Under the pieces are notes generated by a model that worked only from the letters and a program-made list of their open reading frames with translations, was not told the DNA's origin and made no database searches. Positions 38,395 to 47,225 of a stretch of DNA of 64,000 nucleotides are shown piece by piece. The stretch's first letter is position 1, and each line of letters starts with the position of its first letter. Position numbers and translations under genes: made by a program. This DNA comes from Gammaproteobacteria bacterium (lineage in GTDB: Bacteria; Pseudomonadota; Gammaproteobacteria; Pseudomonadales; Pseudomonadaceae): assembly GCA_018826895.1 (NCBI GenBank), contig JAHJYA010000082.1, positions 1-64,000 on the forward strand, written 5' to 3'.

Positions 38395-38426
38395 CATAAT
38401 TTAATTACTATATGCCAACCATAATA
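38395..38426. promoter_or_regulatory. AT-rich operator-like sequence upstream of the SDR gene
   Basis: CATAATTTAATTA at 38395-38407 is the inverted copy of 36189-36201, and CAACCATAATA at 38416-38426 repeats 36174-36184. It lies 69-100 bases upstream of the SDR start on the minus strand. Likely site for the nearby TetR protein. Confidence 0.6.
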
Positions 38427-38477
38427 AAAACCTTGCCCAGTTCATCGGCCGCCGGCACCGCTATAAACGCCAGGCAC

Positions 38478-38512
38478 AAAAAAAGCGGGCAACCTTTGCA
38501 GGTTGCCCGCTT
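38478..38512 (-). terminator. Rho-independent terminator of ahpCF
   Basis: Perfect 12-bp arms AAGCGGGCAACC / GGTTGCCCGCTT with a TTTGCA loop. On the minus strand the stem is followed by seven T residues, 42 bases after the ahpF stop. Confidence 0.95.
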
Positions 38513-38553
38513 CGTTCAAGCTTGCGGCCTTGAGCCTATGGACGGCTCGCTTA

Positions 38554-40110
38554 TCAGTTGTGCCGGATCAGGTGATCGAAGGCGCTGAGCGAAGCCTTGG
38601 CGCCCTCGCCGACCGCAATCACGATCTGCTTGTACGGCACCGTGGTTACGTCACCAGCAGCGAAGATCCCCGGCAGCGAGGTCTCGCCACGGGCATCGAC
38701 GATGATCTCGCCGCGCGAGCTCAGCTCCACCGTACCCTTGAGCCAGTCGCTGTTGGGCAGCAGGCCAATCTGTACGAAGATGCCTTCCAGCGCGATGGTA
38801 TTGAACTCGCTGGAGTTGCGGTCTTTGTAGACCAGGCCGTTGACCTTCTGACCGTCACCAGTCACTTCGCTGGTCAGGGCACTGGTGATCACGTCGACGT
38901 TGGGCAGGCTGTAGAGCTTCTTCTGCAGCACGGCATCGGCACGCAGTTGGCTGTCGTATTCCAACAGGGTGACATGGGCGACCACACCTGCCAGGTCGAT
39001 AGCCGCTTCCACGCCGGAGTTGCCACCGCCGATCACCGCCACACGCTTGCCCTTGAACAGCGGGCCATCGCAGTGCGGGCAGTAGGCCACGCCCTTGCCA
39101 CGGTATTCCTGCTCACCCGGCACGTTCATTTCGCGCCAGCGGGCACCGGTCGAGAGGATCAGCGTCTTGGCCTTGAGCGAGGCGCCATTCTCGAACTTCA
39201 CTTCATGCAGGCCGCCGGCTTCCTTGGCAGGCACCAGGGCGCTGGCACGCTGCAGGTTCATGATGTCGACCTCGTACTGCCGCACATGCTCTTCCAGTGC
39301 CCGCGCCAGTTTCGGCCCTTCGGTTTCCTGGACAGAGATGAAGTTCTCGATGGCCATGGTGTCGAGCACCTGGCCGCCAAAGCGCTCGGCGGCAACGCCA
39401 GTGCGGATACCTTTGCGAGCGGCATAGATGGCGGCCGAAGCACCGGCAGGGCCACCACCAATGACCAGTACATCAAACGCGGCTTTGGCACTGAGCTTCT
39501 CGGCATCACGCGCCGACGCACCGGTATCGATCTTGGCGAGGATCTGCTCGACATCCATACGGCCCTGACCGAACAGTTCGCCGTTCAGGTAAATGCTCGG
39601 CACCGACATGATCTGGCGCGACTCGACTTCATCCTGGAACAGCGCACCGTCGATGGCGACGTGACGAATGTTCGGGTTGAGCACGGCCATCAGGTTCAGC
39701 GCCTGGACCACGTCCGGACAGTTCTGGCAGCTCAGGGAGAAGTAAGTCTCGAAGTTGAACTCACCTTCGATGCCCTTGACCTGCTCGATCACCTCAACGG
39801 CAGCCTTCGACGGGTGGCCACCTACTTGCAACAGGGCCAGCACCAGCGAAGTGAACTCGTGACCCATCGGCAGACCCGCGAAACGCAGGCTGATGTTCGC
39901 GCCAGGGCGATTGAGGGCAAAGGATGGCTTACGGGCATCGTTGCCATCGGTGTTCAGGGTGATCTTATCGGTCAGGCTGACGATATCGTCGAGCAGGCCT
40001 TTGAGCTCCTGAGATTTGTCGCTGTCATCGAGGGACGCGACGATCTCGAACGGCTGGGTAACCTTCTCGAGGTAGGCCTTCAACTGGGTTTTAAGAGTGT
40101 CGTCCAACAT
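38554..40110 (-). CDS. ahpF: Alkyl hydroperoxide reductase subunit F
   Basis: 518-aa NADH:AhpC disulfide oxidoreductase. N-terminal tandem thioredoxin-like domain with CQNC near residue 130, then an FAD domain ([19 protein letters not shown]) and the thioredoxin-reductase-type active site CPHCDG. It reduces AhpC with NADH. It follows ahpC by 126 bp containing two hairpins, and an intrinsic terminator comes after it. Confidence 0.97.
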   Translation of the reverse strand: MLDDTLKTQLKAYLEKVTQPFEIVASLDDSDKSQELKGLLDDIVSLTDKITLNTDGNDARKPSFALNRPGANISLRFAGLPMGHEFTSLVLALLQVGGHPSKAAVEVIEQVKGIEGEFNFETYFSLSCQNCPDVVQALNLMAVLNPNIRHVAIDGALFQDEVESRQIMSVPSIYLNGELFGQGRMDVEQILAKIDTGASARDAEKLSAKAAFDVLVIGGGPAGASAAIYAARKGIRTGVAAERFGGQVLDTMAIENFISVQETEGPKLARALEEHVRQYEVDIMNLQRASALVPAKEAGGLHEVKFENGASLKAKTLILSTGARWREMNVPGEQEYRGKGVAYCPHCDGPLFKGKRVAVIGGGNSGVEAAIDLAGVVAHVTLLEYDSQLRADAVLQKKLYSLPNVDVITSALTSEVTGDGQKVNGLVYKDRNSSEFNTIALEGIFVQIGLLPNSDWLKGTVELSSRGEIIVDARGETSLPGIFAAGDVTTVPYKQIVIAVGEGAKASLSAFDHLIRHN

Positions 40111-40146
40111 ATACGTGTCCTCAATGACGAAATTCGGGCAATAAAA

Positions 40147-40203
40147 CGCCCGGACGGGTTACGCCCGGGCGCTGAGCCCTGCAGATGGATTACATCCGCA
40201 GGG
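40147..40203 (-). promoter_or_regulatory. Two hairpins in the ahpC-ahpF intergenic region
   Basis: Stem CGCCCGG (40147-40153) / CCGGGCG (40165-40171), and stem CCCTGC (40077+100 region, 40177-40182) / GCAGGG (40198-40203) with inner GATG/CATC. Neither is followed by a clear T-tract, so they may act as mRNA-stabilising or processing stems that raise ahpC over ahpF. Confidence 0.55.
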
Positions 40204-40236
40204 TTGACCTTTGGGAAGCGAACTTCCCGGCCGTAT

Positions 40237-40800
40237 TTAGATCTTGCCAACCAGGTCCAGGGACGGAGCCAGGGTCTTCTCACCTTCTTTCCACTTGGCC
40301 GGGCACACTTCGCCTGGGTGGGCAGCGGTGTACTGAGCAGCTTTCAGCTTGCGCAGGGTTTCGGTGACGTCACGGGCGATCTCGTTGGAGTGGATCTCGA
40401 CGGTCTTGATCACGCCTTCCGGGTTGATCAGGAAGGTGCCGCGCAGCGCCAGGCCTTCTTCGGCAATGTGCACGCCAAAAGCGTTGGTCAGTTGGTGAGT
40501 CGGGTCACCGATCAGCGGGAACTGAGCCTTGCCAACGGCAGGCGAAGTTTCGTGCCATACCTTGTGCGAGAAATGAGTGTCGGTGGTGACGATGTAGACT
40601 TCGGTACCGGCTTTCTGGAACTCGGCGTAGTTGTTCGCCGCGTCTTCGATTTCAGTCGGGCAGTTGAAGGTGAAAGCTGCCGGCATGAAGATCAGAACCG
40701 ACCACTTGCCCTTCAGGGACTGCTCGGTAACCTCGATGAACTTGCCGTTGTGGAATGCATTGACCTTGAACGGCTGAACTTCGGTATTGATGAGAGACAT
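40237..40800 (-). CDS. ahpC: Alkyl hydroperoxide reductase subunit C (peroxiredoxin)
   Basis: 187-aa typical 2-Cys peroxiredoxin that reduces hydrogen peroxide, organic peroxides and peroxynitrite. Peroxidatic Cys47 is in FTFNCPTE and resolving Cys166 in GEVCPAKW; the sequence has the pseudomonad variant FMPAAFTFN in place of the enteric FYPADFTFV. First gene of ahpCF, with GGAGTT upstream and a candidate OxyR site in the promoter. Confidence 0.98.
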   Translation of the reverse strand: MSLINTEVQPFKVNAFHNGKFIEVTEQSLKGKWSVLIFMPAAFTFNCPTEIEDAANNYAEFQKAGTEVYIVTTDTHFSHKVWHETSPAVGKAQFPLIGDPTHQLTNAFGVHIAEEGLALRGTFLINPEGVIKTVEIHSNEIARDVTETLRKLKAAQYTAAHPGEVCPAKWKEGEKTLAPSLDLVGKI

Positions 40801-40836
40801 CTCTAACTCCTTCGAGGGTGGAAAATTTGAGTGGCC

Positions 40837-40906
40837 ATTCTAGCCGCTCAGCGGAAAAAAGCTTATTGATTAGCGCCATGGTATCGATTGACTCAGCCAA
40901 TCGATA
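40837..40906 (-). promoter_or_regulatory. ahpC promoter with inverted repeat (candidate OxyR site)
   Basis: On the minus strand a TAGAAT -10 element (plus-strand 40837-40842) has no good -35 element. Upstream is a perfect inverted repeat, TATCGATTG (40882-40890) and CAATCGATA (40898-40906) with seven bases between. The ATCGAT-centred repeat and weak -35 suit activation by OxyR, known to control ahpC in Pseudomonas; binding here is inferred. Confidence 0.55.
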
Positions 40907-40936
40907 GCCGACCTAGAGCGGTTGCTGCCAACCAAT

Positions 40937-41899
40937 TCACACCAGACTTGGGTCAATCACCAGCACCAGCTTGCCATTGACCTGGTTGCCCGCCAGCACG
41001 CCAAAAGCCTGCTCGGCATCCTTGGCGGCGAAACTGCCTTGCAACTGCGCACTCAGTCGCCCTTCAGTAAACAGCGGCCAGACATGCTGGCGCAGCGCCT
41101 GCAGCAGCTCAGCCTTGAACAGCTCGTCGCGGTTGCGCAGGGTCGAGCCTATCAGTTGGATACGCTTGCCCAGCACCAACGCCAGATCAAGCTCCGCCGT
41201 ACGACCGCCCATCAGGCCGATATTCACCCAGCGTCCATCGCGTGCCAGCAGCTCCAGGTTCAGCCCCACGTACTGCCCGCCCACCGGATCGAGAATGACA
41301 TCGAACGGGCCGAAATCACGCAGCGCCTGCAAATCCTCGTGGCGCAGCACCCCGCCCTGAGCACCAAGGGCCTCGCAATGCGCCAAACGCTCAGCCGAAC
41401 CCACACTCACCCAGCAGGGGTTACCGAAAGCTTTGCACAACTGAATGGCAGCCGAACCCACACCGCTGGCACCGGCATGCAGCAAGACTTTCTCACCGGG
41501 TTTGAGCGCCGCCAGCTGGAACAGGTTCAACCAGGCCGTGGCATACACCTCGGGCAGCGCAGCAGCCTCTTGCAGCGACATGCCGTCGGGTACAGGCAGC
41601 GCATGACGGCCATCGACCACCACCTCGTCAGCCATACCACCGCCCGCCAGCAGGGCGCAGACCCGGTCGCCCACCTGCCAGTCGCAACCGGCACCCACTT
41701 CGCTGACCACGCCCGCACATTCCAGGCCCAGTGTTTCACTGGCGCCGGGTGGCGGTGGATACAAGCCCGCGCGCTGCAGTAAATCCGCGCGGTTCAACCC
41801 AGCGGCGGCTACCTTGATACGAATCTCGCCCACGTCACATGCCAGAGTGGGCTGCTGCAGCCACTCCAGCCGTCCTTCCACGCCTTGCAATGCCTTCAC
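40937..41899 (-). CDS. NAD(P)H-quinone oxidoreductase, zinc-independent MDR family
   Basis: 320-aa medium-chain reductase of the QOR/PIG3 type. GLNRADLLQRAGLYPPPPG and GASGVGSAAIQLCKAFG (cofactor loop) are diagnostic; the catalytic zinc ligands of alcohol dehydrogenases are missing. It reduces quinones or enones with NADPH. GTG at 41899, giving MKALQGVEGR, follows GGAGG by four bases; the ATG at 41917 lacks a ribosome site but remains possible. Divergent from prc across 126 bp. Confidence 0.88.
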   Translation of the reverse strand: MKALQGVEGRLEWLQQPTLACDVGEIRIKVAAAGLNRADLLQRAGLYPPPPGASETLGLECAGVVSEVGAGCDWQVGDRVCALLAGGGMADEVVVDGRHALPVPDGMSLQEAAALPEVYATAWLNLFQLAALKPGEKVLLHAGASGVGSAAIQLCKAFGNPCWVSVGSAERLAHCEALGAQGGVLRHEDLQALRDFGPFDVILDPVGGQYVGLNLELLARDGRWVNIGLMGGRTAELDLALVLGKRIQLIGSTLRNRDELFKAELLQALRQHVWPLFTEGRLSAQLQGSFAAKDAEQAFGVLAGNQVNGKLVLVIDPSLV

Positions 41900-42025
41900 G
41901 CTGCCTCCATAGTGCATTTAAACGGGCCCGGCGCTAGCGCCGGGCTTTTGCATTGCGCCGATGGAACCTGGCGCCCGGATAGATGGCCTAATATGCGTTA
42001 TCAATTGCCCCAAAGTCGAATCAGC

Positions 42026-44110
42026 ATGAAGCGTTCAGTGTTCAGCGTAACCCTCGCCCTTCTCCTCGGGCTGAGCGCCCTGCCCCTGGCGGCAAAGACC
42101 AGCGCAGCAGATCCTTGGGAGTATCTGCAGCCGGACCGCGAACAGGTCATCGCCAGCCTCAATGTGGTGGAGCTGCTCAACCGCCATCATTACAACAAGC
42201 CGCCGCTGGACGACGAGCGCTCGGTAAAAATCTATCAGGGCTACCTGAAGATGCTCGATCCTTCGCGCAGCTATTTCACCGCGAGCGATATTGCCGAGTT
42301 CGATCGCTGGAGCACCCAGTTCGACGACCTGCTGAAAAACGGTAATCTGGAACCCGGCTTCGCCATCTACAAACGTCACCTCGAGCGCCTGCAAGGCCGC
42401 CTGAATTTCGCGCTGAACATGCTGGAAAAAGGCGTGGACAGCATCGATTTCAGCGTTGACGAAACCCTGCTTATCGACCGCGAGAATGCGCCTTGGGCCA
42501 AGGATATCGCCGCCCTCGACGACCTCTGGCGCAAGCGCGTGAAAGACGAAGTGCTGCGCCTGAAGATCGCCGGCAAGGAACCCAAGGATATCCAGGAGCT
42601 GCTGGTCAAACGCTACAAGGCGCAGCAGGCACGCCTGCAGCAGACCCGTGGCGAAGACATTTTCCAGACCTACATCAACGCCTTTGCGATGTCTTACGAC
42701 CCGCACACCACTTACCTGTCGCCGGACAACGCAGAAAACTTCGACATCAACATGAGCCTGTCGCTCGAAGGCATCGGTGCGGTGCTGCAAAGTGACAATG
42801 AGCACGTCAAGATCGTGCGCCTGGTACCCGCAGGCCCTGCGGAAAAGAGCAAGCAGATCGCCCCAGCGGACAAGATCATCGGCGTGGCCCAGGGCGACAA
42901 GGAAATGGTCGACGTGATCGGCTGGCGCCTGGATGAAGTGGTCAAGCTGATCCGCGGCCCCAAGGGTTCCAACGTTCGCCTGGAAGTGATCCCGGCCAGC
43001 AACGCGCCGAATGACCAGACCAGCAAGGTTGTCAGCATCACCCGTGAGGCGGTCAAGCTTGAAGAGCAGGCCGCGAAGAAGTCGGTGATCGAACTGCAAC
43101 ATGAAGGCCGCGACTACAAGCTGGGGGTGATCGAGATTCCAGCGTTCTACCTGGATTTCAAGGCATTCCGTGCTGGCGACCCCGAGTACAAGAGCACCAC
43201 GCGTGACGTCAAACGCCTGCTGACCGAATTGCAGGCCGAGAAGGTCGACGGCGTGGTCATCGATCTGCGTAACAACGGTGGTGGCTCGCTGCAGGAAGCC
43301 ACCGAGCTGACCGGTCTGTTTATCGAACAAGGCCCAACTGTGCTGGTGCGCAACAGTGACGGCCGCGTCGATGTGCTGGCTGACGAGAATCCCGGCACCT
43401 TCTACAAAGGCCCGCTCGCGGTCCTGGTCAATCGCCTGTCTGCCTCAGCCTCGGAGATTTTCGCCGGAGCCATGCAGGACTATCACCGCGCTCTGATTCT
43501 GGGTGGCCAGACCTTCGGTAAAGGCACGGTGCAAACCATTCAGCCGCTCAACCACGGTGAGCTGAAACTGACCCTGGCGAAGTTCTACCGAGTTTCCGGG
43601 CAGAGCACTCAACACCAGGGGGTGATCCCTGACATCCAGTACCCGGACGTGATGAACACCAAGGAAATCGGCGAGAGCGCTCTGCCCGAGGCCATGCCGT
43701 GGGACAGTATCCGCCCAGCGATCAAGCCCGAACTGGACCCAATCAAGCCTTTCCTGGCCGAGCTGCAGAGCCGTTTTGAAACCCGCACGGCGAGCAATCC
43801 GGACTTCGCCTTCGCCCGCGAACGCCTGGCCCTGGCGACGCGCCTGATGGAAGAGAAAACCGTCAGTCTCAACGAGGACACCCGGCGCAAGCAGCAGGCC
43901 GATATCGAAGCCCAGCAACTGGCGATCGAAAACAACCGCCGCGAAGCCAAGGGTGAAACCATCCTGACCGAACTCAAGGAAGAGGACGAAGACGTCGCCG
44001 CTGCTGAGCTTGAAGACAAGACCAAGCCTCAGGACGATGCCTTCCTGGCTGAAAGCGGGCACATCCTGCTCGACTACCTCAACCTCAACACGCACCTGGC
44101 CAAACAGTAA
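42026..44110 (+). CDS. prc: Tail-specific (carboxy-terminal) protease Prc
   Basis: 694-aa periplasmic serine protease. Signal peptide MKRSVFSVTLALLLGLSALP with cleavage near AAKTSA, an N-terminal DUF, a PDZ domain (about 235-330), and the S41 catalytic core with LRNNGGGSLQEA and the nucleophile in RLSASASEIFAGAMQDY, Lys in GGQTFGKGTVQ. It trims C-termini of envelope proteins; the P. aeruginosa homologue affects alginate control through MucA. An upstream in-frame ATG at 41993 would add eleven residues before the signal peptide and has no better ribosome site. Confidence 0.95.
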   Translation: MKRSVFSVTLALLLGLSALPLAAKTSAADPWEYLQPDREQVIASLNVVELLNRHHYNKPPLDDERSVKIYQGYLKMLDPSRSYFTASDIAEFDRWSTQFDDLLKNGNLEPGFAIYKRHLERLQGRLNFALNMLEKGVDSIDFSVDETLLIDRENAPWAKDIAALDDLWRKRVKDEVLRLKIAGKEPKDIQELLVKRYKAQQARLQQTRGEDIFQTYINAFAMSYDPHTTYLSPDNAENFDINMSLSLEGIGAVLQSDNEHVKIVRLVPAGPAEKSKQIAPADKIIGVAQGDKEMVDVIGWRLDEVVKLIRGPKGSNVRLEVIPASNAPNDQTSKVVSITREAVKLEEQAAKKSVIELQHEGRDYKLGVIEIPAFYLDFKAFRAGDPEYKSTTRDVKRLLTELQAEKVDGVVIDLRNNGGGSLQEATELTGLFIEQGPTVLVRNSDGRVDVLADENPGTFYKGPLAVLVNRLSASASEIFAGAMQDYHRALILGGQTFGKGTVQTIQPLNHGELKLTLAKFYRVSGQSTQHQGVIPDIQYPDVMNTKEIGESALPEAMPWDSIRPAIKPELDPIKPFLAELQSRFETRTASNPDFAFARERLALATRLMEEKTVSLNEDTRRKQQADIEAQQLAIENNRREAKGETILTELKEEDEDVAAAELEDKTKPQDDAFLAESGHILLDYLNLNTHLAKQ

Positions 44111-44154
44111 CCCGCAGGCGTCATCAAACCGTCACGAAATTGTCGTGAAATGCA

Positions 44155-44182
44155 GGGGCTGATCGTGTAGACGATCAGCCCC
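44155..44182 (+). terminator. Hairpin terminator after prc
   Basis: Perfect 12-bp arms GGGGCTGATCGT / ACGATCAGCCCC with a GTAG loop, 44 bases after the prc stop. The following TTCGCATTT is only moderately T-rich, so termination may be incomplete. Confidence 0.65.
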
Positions 44183-44206
44183 TTCGCATTTGTGGACAGA
44201 GGCCTC

Positions 44207-45967
44207 ATGACCGTTACCGAGCAGTTGAGCGCGCTGGGGCACATTCTCGCCCACGCCGAGTTATCCAGCCTGTTCCAGCCCATCGTTTCACTCTCGGAGC
44301 AACGCATCCTTGGCTATGAAGCGCTCACCCGTGGGCCGTCCAATAGTCCTCTGCACTCACCGATCAACCTGTTCGCCGTGGCTCGCCAGGCTGGCCGACT
44401 AAGCGAGCTGGAACTGGCCTGCCGCAAGAGTGCCTGCAAACGCTTCAGTGAGCTCAAACTCGGCGGCAAGCTGTTCCTGAACGTCTCCCCGGAGTCTCTG
44501 CTGGAAGCCAACCACCAGCCAGGACGCACTCTGCAACTGCTGCAAACCTACGGCATCGCGCCCGCTGACGTGGTTATCGAACTCACCGAGCAGTCGCCGA
44601 CCCATGACTTCAGCCTGCTCGATACCGCCCTGCACCACTACCGCGCCATGGGTTTCTCCATCGCCCTGGACGACCTGGGCGCCGGTTACTCCAGCCTGCG
44701 CCTGTGGTCAGAACTGCGCCCCGATTACGTAAAAATCGACCGGCACTTTATCGATGGTATCCACCAGGATGCGGTTAAGCGCGAATTCGTCGGCTCCATT
44801 CTGCAAATGGCCAAGGCCTCCCGCGCGCTGGTGATTGCCGAAGGTATCGAACTGGACGAAGAGCTGGCAGTGCTGGCCGACATGGGCGTCGACCTGCTGC
44901 AGGGCTATCTGCTATGCCGTCCTCAGGATGTTCCACCAACCGATGCCCGTGCCCTGCTGCGCCGCATAGAGCCCACACCACCGAGTATCAGCGAAGAAAC
45001 CAGTGACCTGTCGCGCCTGTTGCTGGAACAGGGCGCTGTCGAGCAGAACACGGTGATTGCCAACGTCCTGGCCGCATTCAGTGCCCAGGCCAACCTCAAC
45101 TCAATGGCGGTGCTCGATGCCGAACAATGCCCAGTGGGTATCGTCCATCGCCACTCGCTGTCCGAGGCCCTGCTCAAGCCCTTCGCAGCCGACCTGTTCG
45201 CCCGCAAACCAATCAGCCGCCTGATGAGCCGGGATTTTCTCGCCGTGGACATTGGCCAGTCGCTGCAGAAGGTCAGCCGCCTGCTCACCAGCCGTGCCCG
45301 CCAACGTATCGAAGAAGACTTCATCATCACCTCGGAAGGCCAATACCGGGGCTTGGGCCGAGTGATCGACGTGCTCAAACTGATTACCGAAATGAAGATC
45401 CAGCAAGCGCGCTATGCCAACCCGCTAACCCTGCTGCCAGGTAACGTGCCTATCCAGCAGTGCCTTACCCGCCTGCTGCAGCAGGGCCGTGAGGCTGCGG
45501 TCTGCTACGTCGACATCGACAACTTCAAACCCTTCAATGACCTCTACGGCTACGCCAAGGGCGACGAAGTCCTGCTGTGCCTGGCCCACTGCCTGGGTCA
45601 ACGGGTCGACCCAGCGCGGGACTTCGTCGGCCATATCGGCGGCGATGACTTTTTGCTGGTCCTCGGCTCGCCAGACTGGCGCAGCCGCCTGCACCAGCTG
45701 TTCGATGCCTTTCAAAGTGAGTGCCGACGCTTTTACCGTGAGGAACACCTGCAGGCCGGCTGCTTTATCAGCCACAGCCGCCAGGGCCAGCGCCAGGAGT
45801 TCGCCCTGCTCTCGCTGTCACTGGGCGTGGTGCACGTGCATCCGGCCCACTGTGCACAGCTCGATGCCGGTCAGTTGGCAGACCTGGCCTCCCAGGCCAA
45901 GCGTCAGGCCAAAGCGGTACCCGGTTACAGCCTGCATGTGATCGATAGCCACAGCCTTAGCGAATAA
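44207..45967 (+). CDS. EAL-CBS-GGDEF domain cyclic-di-GMP protein
   Basis: 586-aa soluble protein with no membrane segment. An N-terminal EAL phosphodiesterase domain has all usual catalytic positions: Glu38 in YEALTRG, Asn in FLNVSPES, Glu in VVIELTEQ, DDLGAG, KID and IAEGIE. A pair of CBS-like domains follows (about 260-385). The C-terminal GGDEF domain reads GGDDF, an accepted active variant, and has PARD where the inhibitory RxxD site is expected. It probably hydrolyses c-di-GMP with nucleotide control from CBS or GGDEF. It is next to prc, as in P. aeruginosa. Confidence 0.92.
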   Translation: MTVTEQLSALGHILAHAELSSLFQPIVSLSEQRILGYEALTRGPSNSPLHSPINLFAVARQAGRLSELELACRKSACKRFSELKLGGKLFLNVSPESLLEANHQPGRTLQLLQTYGIAPADVVIELTEQSPTHDFSLLDTALHHYRAMGFSIALDDLGAGYSSLRLWSELRPDYVKIDRHFIDGIHQDAVKREFVGSILQMAKASRALVIAEGIELDEELAVLADMGVDLLQGYLLCRPQDVPPTDARALLRRIEPTPPSISEETSDLSRLLLEQGAVEQNTVIANVLAAFSAQANLNSMAVLDAEQCPVGIVHRHSLSEALLKPFAADLFARKPISRLMSRDFLAVDIGQSLQKVSRLLTSRARQRIEEDFIITSEGQYRGLGRVIDVLKLITEMKIQQARYANPLTLLPGNVPIQQCLTRLLQQGREAAVCYVDIDNFKPFNDLYGYAKGDEVLLCLAHCLGQRVDPARDFVGHIGGDDFLLVLGSPDWRSRLHQLFDAFQSECRRFYREEHLQAGCFISHSRQGQRQEFALLSLSLGVVHVHPAHCAQLDAGQLADLASQAKRQAKAVPGYSLHVIDSHSLSE

Positions 45968-45973
45968 GGCATG

Positions 45974-46438
45974 TCAGCTAAAGGTGGCGGCCTGAGCTGC
46001 AAAGGCTTTGCTTTTTGCCGCATCAGGATCGAGGCCGGGCGCACCGTCCTGATAAAGGCTCGCCAGACGCGCTGCCGCCAGCGGATGCCCGGCTCGCAGT
46101 GCCAGCTGCCACCAATACGCAGCCTGCTGACCATCGGCGGCGCCCAGTACATCGCCTTTCAAACTTTGCACGCCAAGCTGGTAGGCCGCTTTGCCATCAC
46201 CGGCTTCCCCAGCCAGACGCAATAACCGAAGGCCCTCCTGACGGGCGCCCAAGCCCTGTCCGCGAAATAGCAGAATATGCCCGTAGAAGCTTTGGGCATC
46301 GCGATCGCCCAGCGCCGCCATCCGTGCGAACTGACCCTCAAGCCAACGCCAGCCGCGCGGCTGTTTCACCCACCACGACCAGTGAAACAGCCGCCGGGCC
46401 AACCAGTAGCTCAATCGTGCGCGCAGGGCATGCAGCAT
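45974..46438 (-). CDS. SEL1-repeat (TPR-like) protein
   Basis: 154 aa. About three helical repeats of the SEL1 kind: AYQLGVQSLKGDVLGAADGQ and AARLASLYQDGAPG fit the consensus. The Trp-rich basic N-terminus (LFHWSWWVKQPRGWRW) may touch the membrane; no signal peptide is convincing. It follows the 121-aa gene with no gap and is convergent with the EAL-GGDEF gene. Probably a protein-interaction adaptor. Confidence 0.8.
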   Translation of the reverse strand: MLHALRARLSYWLARRLFHWSWWVKQPRGWRWLEGQFARMAALGDRDAQSFYGHILLFRGQGLGARQEGLRLLRLAGEAGDGKAAYQLGVQSLKGDVLGAADGQQAAYWWQLALRAGHPLAAARLASLYQDGAPGLDPDAAKSKAFAAQAATFS

Positions 46439-46804
46439 CTATAGCGCCTCTGGATAGTCGAATTCGAACACCCGGGCGACTTCGGCCGCATGCCAGGAGG
46501 CAGCCGCAATGCCATCGGAAGGGCCGGGAAAGCGTCCCAGGCGTGTCGCGCAGTCGAAGAAGCCCGTACGCGGCAAACGGCTCGCCCCCTGGCTGATGAC
46601 CAATGCACTGCGCAGCGGGCGATCACCACGGGCGTCCAATGCTGCCAAATGCTCCAGGGCAGCCGCCAGGGTTTGCATGGCCGGACTGGGCAGGGCCAGA
46701 CGCTCGATAAGGGCACGGTAGGTCACCAGATGACGCTGGCGCTGCGCATCGCCCAACTCACCGAGCAAAGCATCCCAATGCTGCCGGCTGATGCGCACGC
46801 TCAA
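46439..46804 (-). CDS. Conserved hypothetical protein, middle gene of HTH operon
   Basis: 121 aa, not recognised. Predicted mostly helical in the first 70 residues, then ALVISQGASRLPRTGFFDCATRLGRFPG and a short C-terminal part. No signal peptide or membrane helix. Its ATG overlaps the stop of the HTH gene (ATGA), and it abuts the SEL1 gene. The pairing of a small HTH gene followed by a coupled unknown gene recalls toxin-antitoxin layout, but no toxin fold was identified. Confidence 0.72.
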   Translation of the reverse strand: MSVRISRQHWDALLGELGDAQRQRHLVTYRALIERLALPSPAMQTLAAALEHLAALDARGDRPLRSALVISQGASRLPRTGFFDCATRLGRFPGPSDGIAAASWHAAEVARVFEFDYPEAL

Positions 46805-47124
46805 GAGAGGGCCTCCCAGGCCTCGATACCCAGGTTCCAGGCCAACGCGCGCTGGATGGCCGCATCCGGCTGGCGCTCTCCGGATTCGATCATGCCGAGA
46901 TAATGCGGGCTGATACCTACAGCACGCGCCAACGCTTCGACCGTCAGGCCCTTGGCCTCACGCAGTTGCGTCAATTGCTGCAATGAAGAGGCTGCCGCGG
47001 TGTCCGTAGTCACACTCTCCGGCTGCGCTTGCGCTGCTACGGCGGCGAGCAGCGCCTGATATTCGCCCCACGGCAGGACGGCGTATTCCGGTTCGCCATC
47101 ACGCCTGATTACTTGCACATTCAT
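46801..47124 (-). CDS. XRE-family HTH regulator with Phd-like N-terminus
   Basis: 107 aa. The N-terminal 30 residues (MNVQVIRRDGEPEYAVLPWG) resemble the start of antitoxin-type or prevent-host-death proteins; a Gln/Ala linker leads to an XRE helix-turn-helix (about 52-102) with LREAKGLTVEALARAVGISP and HYLGMIESGERQP. It probably binds its own promoter. It starts the three-gene minus-strand set and is coupled to the 121-aa gene. Confidence 0.85.
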   Translation of the reverse strand: MNVQVIRRDGEPEYAVLPWGEYQALLAAVAAQAQPESVTTDTAAASSLQQLTQLREAKGLTVEALARAVGISPHYLGMIESGERQPDAAIQRALAWNLGIEAWEALS

Positions 47125-47225
47125 TTATCGTCTCCCCATGGCCATCCAGGCCGACACCCTCGCACCTGCAGACAGGCTGCCATCTTAACAGCAGCCTGCA
47201 TGGGTGCGGACGACCAAGGCGAACG

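Noticed and set aside
38503..40806. 767-codon plus-strand frame opposite ahpF and ahpC
   Set aside because: It covers two recognised genes and their intergenic hairpins in antisense, and its translation resembles no family. Long antisense frames are expected in high-GC DNA.
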